The notes beneath the pieces are model-generated. The model searched no databases. It saw only the letters and a program-made list of their open reading frames with translations, and had not been told where the DNA came from. The position numbers and the translations under genes were made by a program. DNA of 64,000 nt from Aricia agestis (lineage: Eukaryota; Arthropoda; Insecta; Lepidoptera; Lycaenidae). Positions 35,484 to 44,896 of this stretch are shown here, in pieces; position 1 is the first letter of the stretch; each line of letters starts with the position of its first letter. Where the stretch lies: contig NC_056419.1 in the NCBI RefSeq assembly GCF_905147365.1, positions 2,239,501-2,303,500 of the forward strand. The letters run 5' to 3'.

Positions 35484-35944
35484 TAAACGCTGATGTTATA
35501 ATCTTGGAACTTTGTTATTCGACAAAACTAATTAACTAACGGTACTAACTTTTTTGCTGTCTAGCTGTCTTTTAATATTCACCGTTCAATCGAAATTGTA
35601 TCTTCTTGTTTGTTGTTAGGGTTGAATTTTGAATGATATATCTTGATATTTGTGTACATGATGGCTCTTGACCAAAATGATTGTGTTTTTCTCATTAAAC
35701 AAGTAATTAAGTCTACGTGCCTTTATTTGCCATAAAATTTGCGGCTTTGCAATTTGTTTGTGAAACAGTCAGTTATTCCGCTCCGACCAACTAAACGGAT
35801 CAACTAGAAATTACACAACTATTTTTCTTCCGAACGACTCAACTATTTAGTTGGTCGGTAAGCAAACTAAATGATTAACTAGTTTTCTGGCGAACGGCTC
35901 AACTTTTTGATACTTATTGCTGGTGTTGTGACTGGCTACTTCAA
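35484..35944. other. unassigned intergenic DNA
   Basis: About 35785-35880 has opposed copies of ccgaccaactaaa and tttagttggtcgg, which suggests a small inverted element. No gene is seen. Confidence 0.4.
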
Positions 35945-36440
35945 AATATTTATTTATTTATTTATTTATTTCTTTATTAGACTCGCCAACAGCAAAACAC
36001 AGAAATACATTTAGACTTAAAACTTAAACTAAAACATGCACTTATGTGTAAGCCAATTATAGGCGTGTACGGCATTCATTAAGAACAGTAGATATATTAT
36101 TTCTTAAATGTAATAATGATTACTTGATATGAGTTTTAATTTTCGAAAGCAGAAGTTTGAGTATTATAATTGGTTAATTTGGTTTTTAAACTCTTACAGG
36201 AATCATTAAAAATATCTAAGTCTCTTACAGATGTGCAAGCTAGGTTGTAATCAGAACAGATATTAGATAAGGGAGAGTATTTTAGGATGTTAGTTTTGCT
36301 TTTAGGAGTGTAGAATAATTTGGTAATTGGATAACGAGGATAGTGATACGGGACATTTAATTTTATACAACGAAGTAGGTTGTCGCAGTTAATAATTCCG
36401 GATAATATCTTTTTTAAGAAAATTATATTATTTATTGATG
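35945..36440 (-). pseudogene. 5'-truncated LINE, ORF2 C-terminal end
   Basis: On the minus strand an open frame runs from about 36430 to a stop at 36136-36138 with NCDNLLRCIKLNVPYHYPRY and, further on, ILKYSPLSNICSDYN. This is the pattern of the last ORF2 segment after the reverse transcriptase in Jockey/CR1-group LINEs. A 3' UTR of about 160 bp and an (AAAT)n tail follow at 35946-35970. The frame is uninterrupted, so the insertion is fairly young. Its left border touches the 5' border of the full-length LINE, and the two could be joined by insertion of one into the other. Confidence 0.65.
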
Positions 36441-36612
36441 ATTAATAATATGAAGTCGCATGCGCGAAGCGGACACGATCGCACGCTATCGATGCGCCTT
36501 GGCCGATGCGCGACGTACGATTTGCTTACATATAAGTAATATAATTTATAAATCACCTATAAACTTTCACCAAAACTACATTCATCCCAACTGACTACAA
36601 CAAGTGGTGAAA

Positions 36613-37590
36613 ATGGTCAAGTGTGTCCAGTGTGTAAAGGTCATAACCAAGAAATTACCCGGATTGCAGTGTGGACGGTGTAATAAATGGCTCCACGCCT
36701 CGTGTGCACTACTAACAACCGAGCAGCTAAACACCCTCAATTCCACAGAATCCGTGGACTGGAAATGCAAGGCCTGCACAAGTGGTGCGAAAACTAAAAG
36801 ATTATCATGCATCCTACAAGATGAGGACGACGACGATAAAACTGACCCGGAAGCCTACCACGCCGCCGCCAACATGGACGCCGCAGGAATTTTACAACTT
36901 TTACGCCGAGAGATACGTCAGGATATCAAAGAAGCCATAAAATCTGAGCTACAGGAGACTCTGAGATATTTTTCCGATAAGATCGATGAATACGAATATA
37001 AGATTACCGAGTACGAAAAACACAACAAACAGTTGGCAAATCAATTGATTGAGGTTAAAAACAATTACAAGAACATAAACACAAAATTCGAGAGCTTGGA
37101 AATGAAATTCAACCAAATGGCACAAGCACAACTATCGAATCAGCTTGAAATTTGTGGTATCGACGAGAAGGACTCCGAAAATCCGAACGAAATAGCAAAA
37201 TCTATTGCTGTCACAATAAAGCAAAACCCAGAAGACGTGATCAAAGCCTACAGGAAGAAAAAAGTGATACGGCAGAACAAGGCCCTCCAAAAACCTGTGC
37301 CGTCGGTCATCGTGGTGTCACTTAGGGATGGAGTACGTGATGGGTGGCTCTCGTCAGCAAGATCGTCGAGTATATGCAGCGACAATCCTCGAAAAGTATA
37401 CCTACGTGAATCTCTCACCCCCTCTAATGCCTACTTGCTGTGGAAAACCAAAGAAGCTCTCAAAGGATCATATACCTACATCTGGTGCAAGCAAGGGAAT
37501 GTGCTAATTAGAAAACATGATAAGGACAAAATAATTAATGTGCAATCAATAATGCATCTAGAAAAAATCAAATCGGACACTAAAGGCTAA
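36613..37590 (+). CDS. LINE ORF1: PHD finger, coiled coil, FP25K-like C-terminus
   Basis: Nucleic-acid-binding partner of the retrotransposon machinery, about 325 residues. An upstream GTG would add three residues, but the ATG at 36613 has AAA before it and is the natural start. Near the N-terminus Cys4, Cys7, Cys20, Cys23, His28, Cys31, Cys52 and Cys55 form a complete C4HC3 PHD zinc finger. An acidic stretch (DEDDDDKTD) follows, then a heptad-rich helix about residues 95-172. Next comes a region with PSVIVVSL, like the strands of an RNA-binding fold. About residues 262-310 (VYLRESLTPSNAYLLWK, YIWCKQGNVLIRK) match the pattern of the C-terminal domain of baculovirus FP25K, which also occurs in insect LINE ORF1 proteins. 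The link to baculovirus is established knowledge of the domain; the assignment here is by eye. ORF2 follows after 44 nt. Confidence 0.85.
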   Translation: MVKCVQCVKVITKKLPGLQCGRCNKWLHASCALLTTEQLNTLNSTESVDWKCKACTSGAKTKRLSCILQDEDDDDKTDPEAYHAAANMDAAGILQLLRREIRQDIKEAIKSELQETLRYFSDKIDEYEYKITEYEKHNKQLANQLIEVKNNYKNINTKFESLEMKFNQMAQAQLSNQLEICGIDEKDSENPNEIAKSIAVTIKQNPEDVIKAYRKKKVIRQNKALQKPVPSVIVVSLRDGVRDGWLSSARSSSICSDNPRKVYLRESLTPSNAYLLWKTKEALKGSYTYIWCKQGNVLIRKHDKDKIINVQSIMHLEKIKSDTKG

Positions 37591-37634
37591 ATCTTTATTT
37601 TTATTATGTTATTAGTCATTAGTTAATCGTAAGA

Positions 37635-40574
37635 ATGGATGATAGTCCTCCTTTTATAGCTGAGTACAAGTGTAATTCATGGAATGACTTTGCAGGTCAA
37701 ATACCTAATAGCTCATTGTTATTATTTCATGTCAATATACGATCTCTTCTCAAAAACTTTGACTTTTTGGAATATACTGTACTCAGCTCTGAAAAAACCA
37801 TTCATATTGTTTTAATCTCCGAAGCTAATGTAAAGGAAGATTATATAAATATGTTTAGGATAAAAGGATACAACTTGTATTACAACCTAAGAACAAACAG
37901 AAAAGGTGGTGGATTAGTGCTGTATGTACATAACAGTATTGATTTTTCAAAAAATAATATTTCAGTTAAAAATTTTGAGTGCATAACAGGTGATATAATA
38001 TTAAACCAAAAATACAACATAGGGTTATGTGCAGTATACAGGCCGCCAAACACAAACAAACACGATTTTATCTTTGAACTAACTTCCACGATTTCCAAAT
38101 GCAAACCGAAACAAACTTTCATACTAATCGGAGATACAAATATTAATATAAAACAGTCATGCCTCATAACAAAAAGTTATCTCGATTCCCTTATAAATGT
38201 AGGTCTAGAAAGCTGCATAAATAACTTTACCCGCATAGAAACCTATTACAATCAAACGGTAACTTCATCATGCATAGATCATATTTTTGTACGTAACTCT
38301 CAAGGTCACAATATACATTCTGCAGTGGTAGGTACCGCGCCAGCTGATCACTGCATTATCGGATGCGCGCTGACGCACCCGGCCGATGGCGACCGCTCGC
38401 TGGTAGGTAAACAAGATCGACAGCTGATTAAAATAATTGATAACGATAAACTGAACAGCGAACTGCGCGCCATCGACTGGAGTGCGCCCCTTACTATGAC
38501 TGACCCCAATAGTATTGTCGAATATATATCTGAACAGTTTCGAAACGCATATTTGAAATGTCAACGTACAGTCACTAAAAACTTTAGTAAGCGCTATAAT
38601 TGTTTATGGGCGAATCAGAGATTAAAAGAAATGTGTCGAAAGCGTGATGAGTATTATGAAATTTGGAAAAAGGATAAATATAACTTTACTAAGAGGCTAT
38701 GGTATAATTCTTACAGAAATAAAACTAATAAATATGCACAACATCTAAAAAATAATTATATTAAGTCTTCGGTTAGTGTTAATTTTACAAATACCAGGCT
38801 AGTTTGGCAAACCATAAACAACTTAAGCGGTAAAGCTTGTAACAGTATTGATAAAACATTATTAAAACATTTTAATTTAGAACCTTTAAAATTAGCTAAT
38901 AAGTTTAACTCAGAATTTTATGATAGCGTACAAAAGATCTGTAGTTCATGCCCTAAAACTATATTAGACCCACAATCTTATGTGAATAACCCCGATTGTT
39001 GTATTAAAATAAAGAAAGCACGCGAGGCTGACGTTAGGTCAATAATCAAACAAATGAACCCTAATAAAAGTCCAGGATATGATAATATACGAACAAAAGA
39101 TATACAAGTAATTTCTACTCAACTTACCCCGGTAATAACGCATTTAATCAACCGTTGCCTAGACACATGCATTTACCCTGACTTACTCAAAACTGGCACC
39201 ATCCGACCCATTCATAAAAAGGGTAGACTCGATGATTACAACAACTATCGCCCGATTACAATATTGTCATGTTTAAATAAAATAATAGAAAAATTTCTAT
39301 GCCAACAAATTAGTAAATTTCTCGAGTTGAATAATATAATAAATCCCAAACAATTCGGCTTTCAAAAGAAAAAAAGTACCACACAGCTGTTAAGTGCAAT
39401 CACAGACGAAATTAATGAAAACTTAAATAATAAAAAACATATACTAGTTTTATTTATAGATTTCAGCAAGGCGTTCGATGTTTTAAATTACAAGATCTTG
39501 TTTAAAAAATTATCACAAGCTGGTTTGCAAGGACCACTCTTAGATCTGTTAAAAAATTATCACATTAACAGATTTTCAAGGGTAAAAATTTCAAATAAAA
39601 TAAGCGATTCGATACCTTGTAGTAGAGGCACGGCCCAAGGTTCGAATATAGGACCCTTAGAATATCTCTTATATGTAAACGACATGATTAACCTGATGAG
39701 AGGTGCCTCGGTATACCAGTTCGCAGACGATACTTGCCTGTTAGCTAGTGGTAACAGTGTTTACGAAGCTCAAATAATCCTGCAACGTTGTTTTACAACG
39801 CTGTGTAAGTGGGCACACGACGTCGGTTTGGTTATTAATGCACAAAAAACAAAAGCGATACACATACATTCATCGCATAATAAAAGTAATTGCTATCCTA
39901 AAGTCATCGCTCATACTCACAACTGCCTACACGATGAGAACGTAATCAGCTGTGACTGCCCCCACATACAATTTGTTAACCAGCATATGTACATTGGTCT
40001 AATTATCGACAGCCGATTCAATTGGCAACAACACAAAGATCATGTTTGCGCTAAATTAAGGTCGATTATGGGTAAAGTAACCATTCTCAAATATAAATTA
40101 CCTTATAGTACCCTGAGACTAATATACATGGCCCTTGCTGATTCGGTCGTTGGTTACGGTATCAGTAGCTACGGCAGAACATACACGACTTACCTACAGG
40201 ACATATACGACCTGCAGGTAAGAATCCTTAAGTCAATTGTACCTAAAAATGTAAAGGTTAAGTATAAAAATGATCCAGAGGGTTTGTTTAGGTTTTGCAA
40301 GGTCATGAGTATATTTAATAAATTTAAATATTCAATTTTAACTGAATGTCAAAATAAAGATTTACTTATACAAAAAGTAAGACCGAAAACATTACGCGAA
40401 ATTACATACAAAGATAAATATTTAACATTTCAATCTAACAATGTATACGGTTCTAGAACATTAAAAAATATGGTACCAGCAACTGTAAACAGCCTGCCAT
40501 CAAAAATACAAGACATTCACCAACCTAAATTTATTAGGGCTTTAAAGAAGTATTTACTAGCAGGAAATGACTAA
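37635..40574 (+). CDS. LINE ORF2: endonuclease and reverse transcriptase, intact
   Basis: 979 codons without interruption. An APE-type endonuclease occupies about residues 30-245: NIRSL at 34, the glutamate of ISEAN at 63, GGGLVLYV at 91, YRPP at 135, IGDTNIN at 165, CIDHIF at 213 and catalytic ADH at 237. The reverse transcriptase runs from about 470: KSPGYDNI at 478, NNYRPI at 536, FGFQKKKST at 574, FIDFSKAFD at 607 with the first catalytic Asp, GTAQGSNIGP at 665 and FADDT at 696 with the two other Asp. All catalytic residues visible to me are in place. The usual PQGS is AQGS here and LIYIND is LLYVND. The enzyme would nick chromosomal DNA and copy its own RNA there. Likely CR1/Daphne/L2 group, although the plain poly(A) tail is more Jockey-like. 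A tree is needed. Confidence 0.92.
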   Translation: MDDSPPFIAEYKCNSWNDFAGQIPNSSLLLFHVNIRSLLKNFDFLEYTVLSSEKTIHIVLISEANVKEDYINMFRIKGYNLYYNLRTNRKGGGLVLYVHNSIDFSKNNISVKNFECITGDIILNQKYNIGLCAVYRPPNTNKHDFIFELTSTISKCKPKQTFILIGDTNINIKQSCLITKSYLDSLINVGLESCINNFTRIETYYNQTVTSSCIDHIFVRNSQGHNIHSAVVGTAPADHCIIGCALTHPADGDRSLVGKQDRQLIKIIDNDKLNSELRAIDWSAPLTMTDPNSIVEYISEQFRNAYLKCQRTVTKNFSKRYNCLWANQRLKEMCRKRDEYYEIWKKDKYNFTKRLWYNSYRNKTNKYAQHLKNNYIKSSVSVNFTNTRLVWQTINNLSGKACNSIDKTLLKHFNLEPLKLANKFNSEFYDSVQKICSSCPKTILDPQSYVNNPDCCIKIKKAREADVRSIIKQMNPNKSPGYDNIRTKDIQVISTQLTPVITHLINRCLDTCIYPDLLKTGTIRPIHKKGRLDDYNNYRPITILSCLNKIIEKFLCQQISKFLELNNIINPKQFGFQKKKSTTQLLSAITDEINENLNNKKHILVLFIDFSKAFDVLNYKILFKKLSQAGLQGPLLDLLKNYHINRFSRVKISNKISDSIPCSRGTAQGSNIGPLEYLLYVNDMINLMRGASVYQFADDTCLLASGNSVYEAQIILQRCFTTLCKWAHDVGLVINAQKTKAIHIHSSHNKSNCYPKVIAHTHNCLHDENVISCDCPHIQFVNQHMYIGLIIDSRFNWQQHKDHVCAKLRSIMGKVTILKYKLPYSTLRLIYMALADSVVGYGISSYGRTYTTYLQDIYDLQVRILKSIVPKNVKVKYKNDPEGLFRFCKVMSIFNKFKYSILTECQNKDLLIQKVRPKTLREITYKDKYLTFQSNNVYGSRTLKNMVPATVNSLPSKIQDIHQPKFIRALKKYLLAGND

Positions 40575-41004
40575 AAAAAATGAGATTGTGATTTGTGAGA
40601 TGTATCTTCAAGTATATTATATTATATTTGAAGCTACATCTCATAAAATATGTTTAAAATATGTAATGTTACATAATATTTATATAGTAGGTACTTTGAT
40701 GAGACACGTATACTTGTCCATAGTGGAGTTTTGAGTTTGGCTGGAACAGAAGGTTTCAAGACCTAATATTATTATGTTCTATTCTTGACACCGAAAGTTA
40801 TATTAATTTATGTAACAGATAATTACTTAGTAATTTCACAACGTAGTCTCAATTTGTTTTGTTAATTAATTTCGTTATTATGTTTCGTTAAGTACAATTT
40901 TGTATCCAAAAAAGCAAATCGTATGTTTTATGCGATACAGTGCCCAGATAAACTGATCCGGTTTATGGCGCACTATTTTATGTTGTAAAAAAACTGTGTT
41001 TCTA

Positions 41005-41055
<51 letters not shown>

Positions 41056-41295
41056 CCGTATGTCAGAAAGAATGTTCTATATTAGTTTCCATCTTTGAGT
41101 ATTTCATCATTGGTTTCCATGGTTCATTTCGTCCTGAGAAATTCTGTTATTCGGTTTTAGTTTTTAGATATTATCTGTCTGAGAATTACGTACTGATACT
41201 TTTGATATTTAAATATTAATTTCCACCATTATTATTATTTACACATTCCAGGGCGTTGAATGACTCTTTCCCTGTTACAACGAGGCTCAGCCTAC

Positions 41296-42352
41296 CTAGC
41301 ATACGCCAACGAGATATCTCACTCGCGAGATAATTAAATTTTGACATTATGAGACGAGTAGTTACTCGTCTCATAATGTCAAAATCTCGACATTATCTCG
41401 GCCAAACTCTATAAAAATGTGTTATTTCAATGATAGATCTACGCGAGAAAAAATGTTTGTCATGCTAGGGTCAATGGAGATGAAGAGACAAACCATCAAA
41501 CATCGAGAAAACATGTAGAGTGAGATATCTCCAGTATATAATAAAGTACTCTGTGGATATCTCGTTCAGTGTTGCAGAAATGACATTTATGAAATCGGTG
41601 TTGCTACCAACTAAAAATCGGGAGAAATAGGGAGATTGCTGCCTAAATAAATCAAATTATAACACGTGTTAAAGTTATTAATCATTAGCCTCCTTCTTGC
41701 TTAGACAATAGGCGTAGTTTGCATATTTAATATTACTGCTTGCCTGTAACCACCCAGCAAACTCCGGGCGTGTTTCCCACTCTTTTTTTATATTTTTGTA
41801 GTATATCTTTTTCTTTTTGTTTCGAACGTACCACTACTAGTGGTTGGAAAATCACTGTCTGGGTCTGAACTAGACATTTGATTTGCGTTAATACAATATG
41901 GGAAGTTGCGTATCTGACGAATGATGCGAAAATTAAAAATTGAAAAATGAAAAATTGAAAAATGAAAATTGAAAATTTGAAACCTGTCGCATTCATATCG
42001 ACGTATTTAAAAAATATATTCCCCTACAATAATATTCAACTTTAGTGAGTATGAATTACAGCCTAAATTTGCTTGTTTATTGAAAGGCCAATCTAATGCC
42101 TTGCCCCTTGGGGAATAACCCTAACTTGGGGAATAAAATAATAATAATAAAAATGTTAAATTTGGTATTTGTTATGTTTGTTTGTAACAACAAACTACAA
42201 AATGAATATAAATTAAGTTTAATGTTCTAAGATTGAGTAAATCGGGAGATTATACCCTAAAATCGTTTTATCGGTATTTGTTTGCCAAAATCGGGAGATC
42301 TACCGATAAATCGGTAACTTTTACAACACTGATCTCGTTGGCGTATGCTAGG
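41296..42352. mobile_element. MITE (tagcatacgccaacgagata ends), split by a hAT-like element
   Basis: The left end cctagcatacgccaacgaga (about 41294) and right end ggcgtatgctagg (42340-42352) are inverted. A second copy of the left two thirds is at 55690-55900 (minus). The host sequence is interrupted at 41567-42331. The left part contains a perfect palindrome (23-bp arms, 41338-41360 and 41363-41385, 2-bp spacer) that the second copy lacks. Confidence 0.8.
41567..42331 (-). mobile_element. hAT-type element with 8-bp target duplication
   Basis: ATCTCGTT stands on both sides (41559-41566 and 42332-42339), a perfect 8-bp duplication as made by hAT transposases. The ends begin cagtgttg in both directions. 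Inside, on the minus strand, is a decayed N-terminal frame (start near 41874) with a Ser/Asp-rich start and, after a frameshift, KYKKEWETRPEFAGW followed by a Tyr/Cys-rich part, like the zinc-finger start of hAT/ZBED-type transposases. The catalytic part is missing, so the element is non-autonomous. Confidence 0.8.
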
Positions 42353-43925
42353 TTTTTTTTTTTCGAATATATACGCTATAATAAATACGCTAGCGGCCCT
42401 GTGTGAGAGGGCCGTTTCAGCTTCGTCGGTAAGGAGACTGCCGTTTTGCAGCCTTGAGGTTTAGTTCGAAAGGGGTCAGGAGACCCCCCGTCGCCCCCTA
42501 ATGGGCGACGTAATCCGGATATTGGGGAATAACGGATAATTTATTTAGGGTTGGTACTAGGGGTACCGACCCCGGCCGCACACGCTGATGTGTGAAGCCG
42601 CTCGCGCGCGTAGCAAAACCTAACGGCGTACGAGTGTTTATCGCGATAGAGTAGCTCTGTTATTTTAATCTATTTGACTAGGAGGGCCGGCCCTCCCCCC
42701 TCCCGCGTGCGGTCGGGTGGACGCGCGCGCGATTGTCCTTATGTCGAGTAAATTGTCCGCAGTATTGATAGAGCTCTCTATATCAATGTCGCGAACGCGA
42801 TTAATGTTTAGGGTGCCTAGTCTAGCGGAATCCGAACTCGTTCCCGGTCGCGGGTTCGGTTCCGTGTCAGAGTCGGTCAGTACGTCTGTACGTGTGTCCG
42901 TGTTAGCTGTAAGACATCGGGAGTCGGCGCCGGCGCCGTCTCCGGTGCGTGTGTAACGCGGGTGCGTGTGATTTGTGTTTACGTAGCTGTACACAGTACG
43001 TTACGTATTCTGTTATCCTGTCTACTGGGTCGGCTAAGATATACTTAGGCCGTTTATGGGGATTCCTAAACGTATTATAATTGACATCATAATCAACTGC
43101 CCCTCTAACTAGGGGGTTGGGGTAATCTTTGCCTCTCTCAAAGAATCTTTCTACAAGTTCTTTGATGTGGGCTTTAATAGTGATTAATTCGAAGTCCTCA
43201 TATACGCGGGTGCTCCTGTTGCCATACGCAGGAACCGGTTTTGGACTTTCTGTAGATTATTCATCTGATCTTCACTTATGTGTGCGAAAGAGGCACACGC
43301 ATAAGTGAGTATTGTTCTAACACAAGTTTTGTATAGCGTCAGCTTGTGCCGTAAGGGCATCTTACTGCGCGCATTTAGTAGTGCGTATAATTTGTAGAGT
43401 ACAAATTTCGCTTTTCGGACCGAGTTTTTAATATGTCTACTGAAGGTCATCAACCTGTCTAGAGTTACTCCGAGGTATTTAACGTGGGTGACTTCCAGAA
43501 AGATGTTCCCGTGCAGACTGACAGGCTTCAATCGGATATTTGTTCGGCAAAACTGGATTGCTTTGCTTTTTTCGGGATTTACCTCGATTCTCCATTTAGA
43601 GAACCATTCACCCATCTGGGTGACGGCCTCTTGGAGCCATATTTGGGCGTTGCGGATATGTCTGCTGGCACAGAACAGAGCTGTGTCATCAGCAAACATG
43701 GCCCTATGCACCCTAGGGTGTCGGGGGATATCTGAGGTGTACAGATTGTATAGGGAGGGCGAGAGGACCGAACCCTGAGGGTCTCCGGCCTCTAAGTCTC
43801 TTAGGGAGGACAGTGCGCCTTCGACTTCTTCTTGAGATAGTTGCTGATAATCAGCACTAAGCTGTCGGGTATGCCGAGCTGATATAATTTGAAAATTAGG
43901 CCTTTATGCCAGATTTTATCGAAGG
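42353..43925 (-). pseudogene. Jockey-type LINE, truncated reverse transcriptase and 3' part
   Basis: Minus strand, in order: FDKIWHKGL (near 43900), EAGDPQGSVLSPSLYNLY, MFADDTALFC with the catalytic Asp pair (43184-43711 open), QNRFLRMATGAP, then after a frameshift ELVERFFERGKDYPNPLVRG and further C-terminal sequence to a stop near 42920. The pattern QNRFLRM(A)TGAP with ERFF and PNPL is typical of the Jockey clade. Another frameshift lies upstream near 43830. The 3' UTR ends with 12 A's (T-run at 42353-42363) directly against the right end of the split MITE. The 5' end is cut at the (TA)n tract. Inactive. Confidence 0.85.

Positions 43926-43928
<3 letters not shown>

Positions 43929-44008
<80 letters not shown>
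43929..44008. repeat. (TA)n microsatellite
   Basis: About 80 bp of alternating TA, breaking the Jockey-type LINE from the following sequence. Confidence 0.95.
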
Positions 44009-44014
<6 letters not shown>

Positions 44015-44034
44015 AAAAAATAGTTTGTTATTAT

Positions 44035-44275
44035 TTTTAGCAATATTCCGCGAAAACAACTTTCACCTTTAAGTAAATGAGTGAGTGTACGCATAGACAT
44101 GCGTACAGCACCTCCCTCCTCCCACACTGCCTATGCGTACACTCGCATGCAAGAACTTGCAAACACCACCACCACACAAGCAATGATGTTGGCAAATCCG
44201 TGCAAGGCCCCTCACCACCATGCAGGTTGAAAACCTCGACGCGCGTTTCGCCCCAACACCGGAGCATCCTCAGGA
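44035..44275 (-). mobile_element. fragment of a Penelope-like element terminal region
   Basis: In minus orientation the segment starts with a hammerhead-like core and the phrase gcgaaacgcgcgtcgagg, which I associate with the terminal repeats of Penelope-like retroelements in animals. No protein part is present. The right border is set by the palindrome at 44273-44429. Confidence 0.5.
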
Positions 44276-44278
44276 TGT
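44232..44278 (-). ncRNA. candidate minimal hammerhead ribozyme
   Basis: On the minus strand: CTGAGGA (44273-44267) matches the CUGANGA core, GCTCC pairs with GGGGC as helix II around a 6-nt loop, GAAA is at 44249-44246, and AC-GCGC-GT forms a two-pair helix III typical of the minimal hammerheads in Penelope-like elements. GTC (44240-44238) would be the cleavage triplet. One unpaired T lies between the first core part and helix II. Helix I pairs at four of five positions. Self-cleavage has not been shown. Confidence 0.5.
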
Positions 44279-44341
44279 GGACTCTACGAACAACGTCCGT
44301 TAAGGGACGTTGTTCGTAGAGTCCACATCCTTCGTCTCTTC

Positions 44342-44391
<50 letters not shown>

Positions 44392-44429
44392 GAAGAGACG
44401 AAGGATGTGGACTCTACGAACAACGTCCC
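44273..44429. repeat. three-arm palindrome around (TA)n
   Basis: Arm 1 (44273-44298) is inverted in arm 2 (44305-44330) with a 6-bp spacer. Arm 2 extended (44304-44344) is inverted again in arm 3 (44390-44429) around a (TA)n core. The pairing of arms is perfect as far as I can read, so the whole could extrude as a cruciform or form a long hairpin in RNA. Confidence 0.9.
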
Positions 44430-44439
44430 TATATATATA

Positions 44440-44550
44440 TGTTTCGGGGGCGATAAATCGATGTAGCTAGGAATCATGTTTAGAAAATGTCATTTAATTC
44501 GTGTTTTATCGAATACCGAGCAAAGTTCGGTCAAATAGCTAGTAACTTTT
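44440..44550 (-). repeat. interspersed repeat shared with 3841-3965
   Basis: Reverse complement of the repeat at 3841-3965, directly to the right of the palindrome. Confidence 0.65.
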
Positions 44551-44896
44551 TAAGAGCCTATACCAGGCTGCAAATAATATATATGCAATTCAAGCATTAC
44601 TTAACTATAATTTAATGTAGAAAAAATTATGTACTTCACAGCAAAATTAGGTAATTGTTGATGATGAAAAATGGTTACGTAATTTTTAAATTTCTCTGAG
44701 AGCTGCCAAGGTTAAGCACGAATCACTTGAAAATAGTTGATCCAAATAAAAATAAAATATACAGACGATGAACCGCAGCAGACACATGAAGATAATTTCA
44801 CTCCTCACCAACTCGGAAACGTTGCCAAGACGTTAACATTAGAAGCACATTGTACACTATAACCGTCGCTGTGCATTTACTTCAAATTATACACTT
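44551..44896. other. unassigned intergenic DNA
   Basis: No supported feature. Confidence 0.35.

Larger units (their letters stand above)
36441..41052 (+). mobile_element. apparently intact two-ORF LINE (CR1/Jockey group)
   Basis: Two uninterrupted ORFs (36613-37590 and 37635-40574), a short 5' UTR and a 3' UTR of about 430 bp with a final AATAAA and 46 uninterrupted A's (41007-41052). The poly(A) of this length and the intact frames indicate a recent insertion. The 5' border is approximate. I could not find a target duplication matching the right flank gtaccgtatgtcag. Confidence 0.85.

Noticed and set aside
42665..42994. 109-codon minus ORF
   Set aside because: It lies in the 3' part of the Jockey-type LINE in another frame than the one that continues the ORF2 protein.
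44037..44477. 146-codon minus ORF through the palindrome and (TA)n
   Set aside because: It reads IYIYIY through the microsatellite and translates inverted repeats; not a gene.
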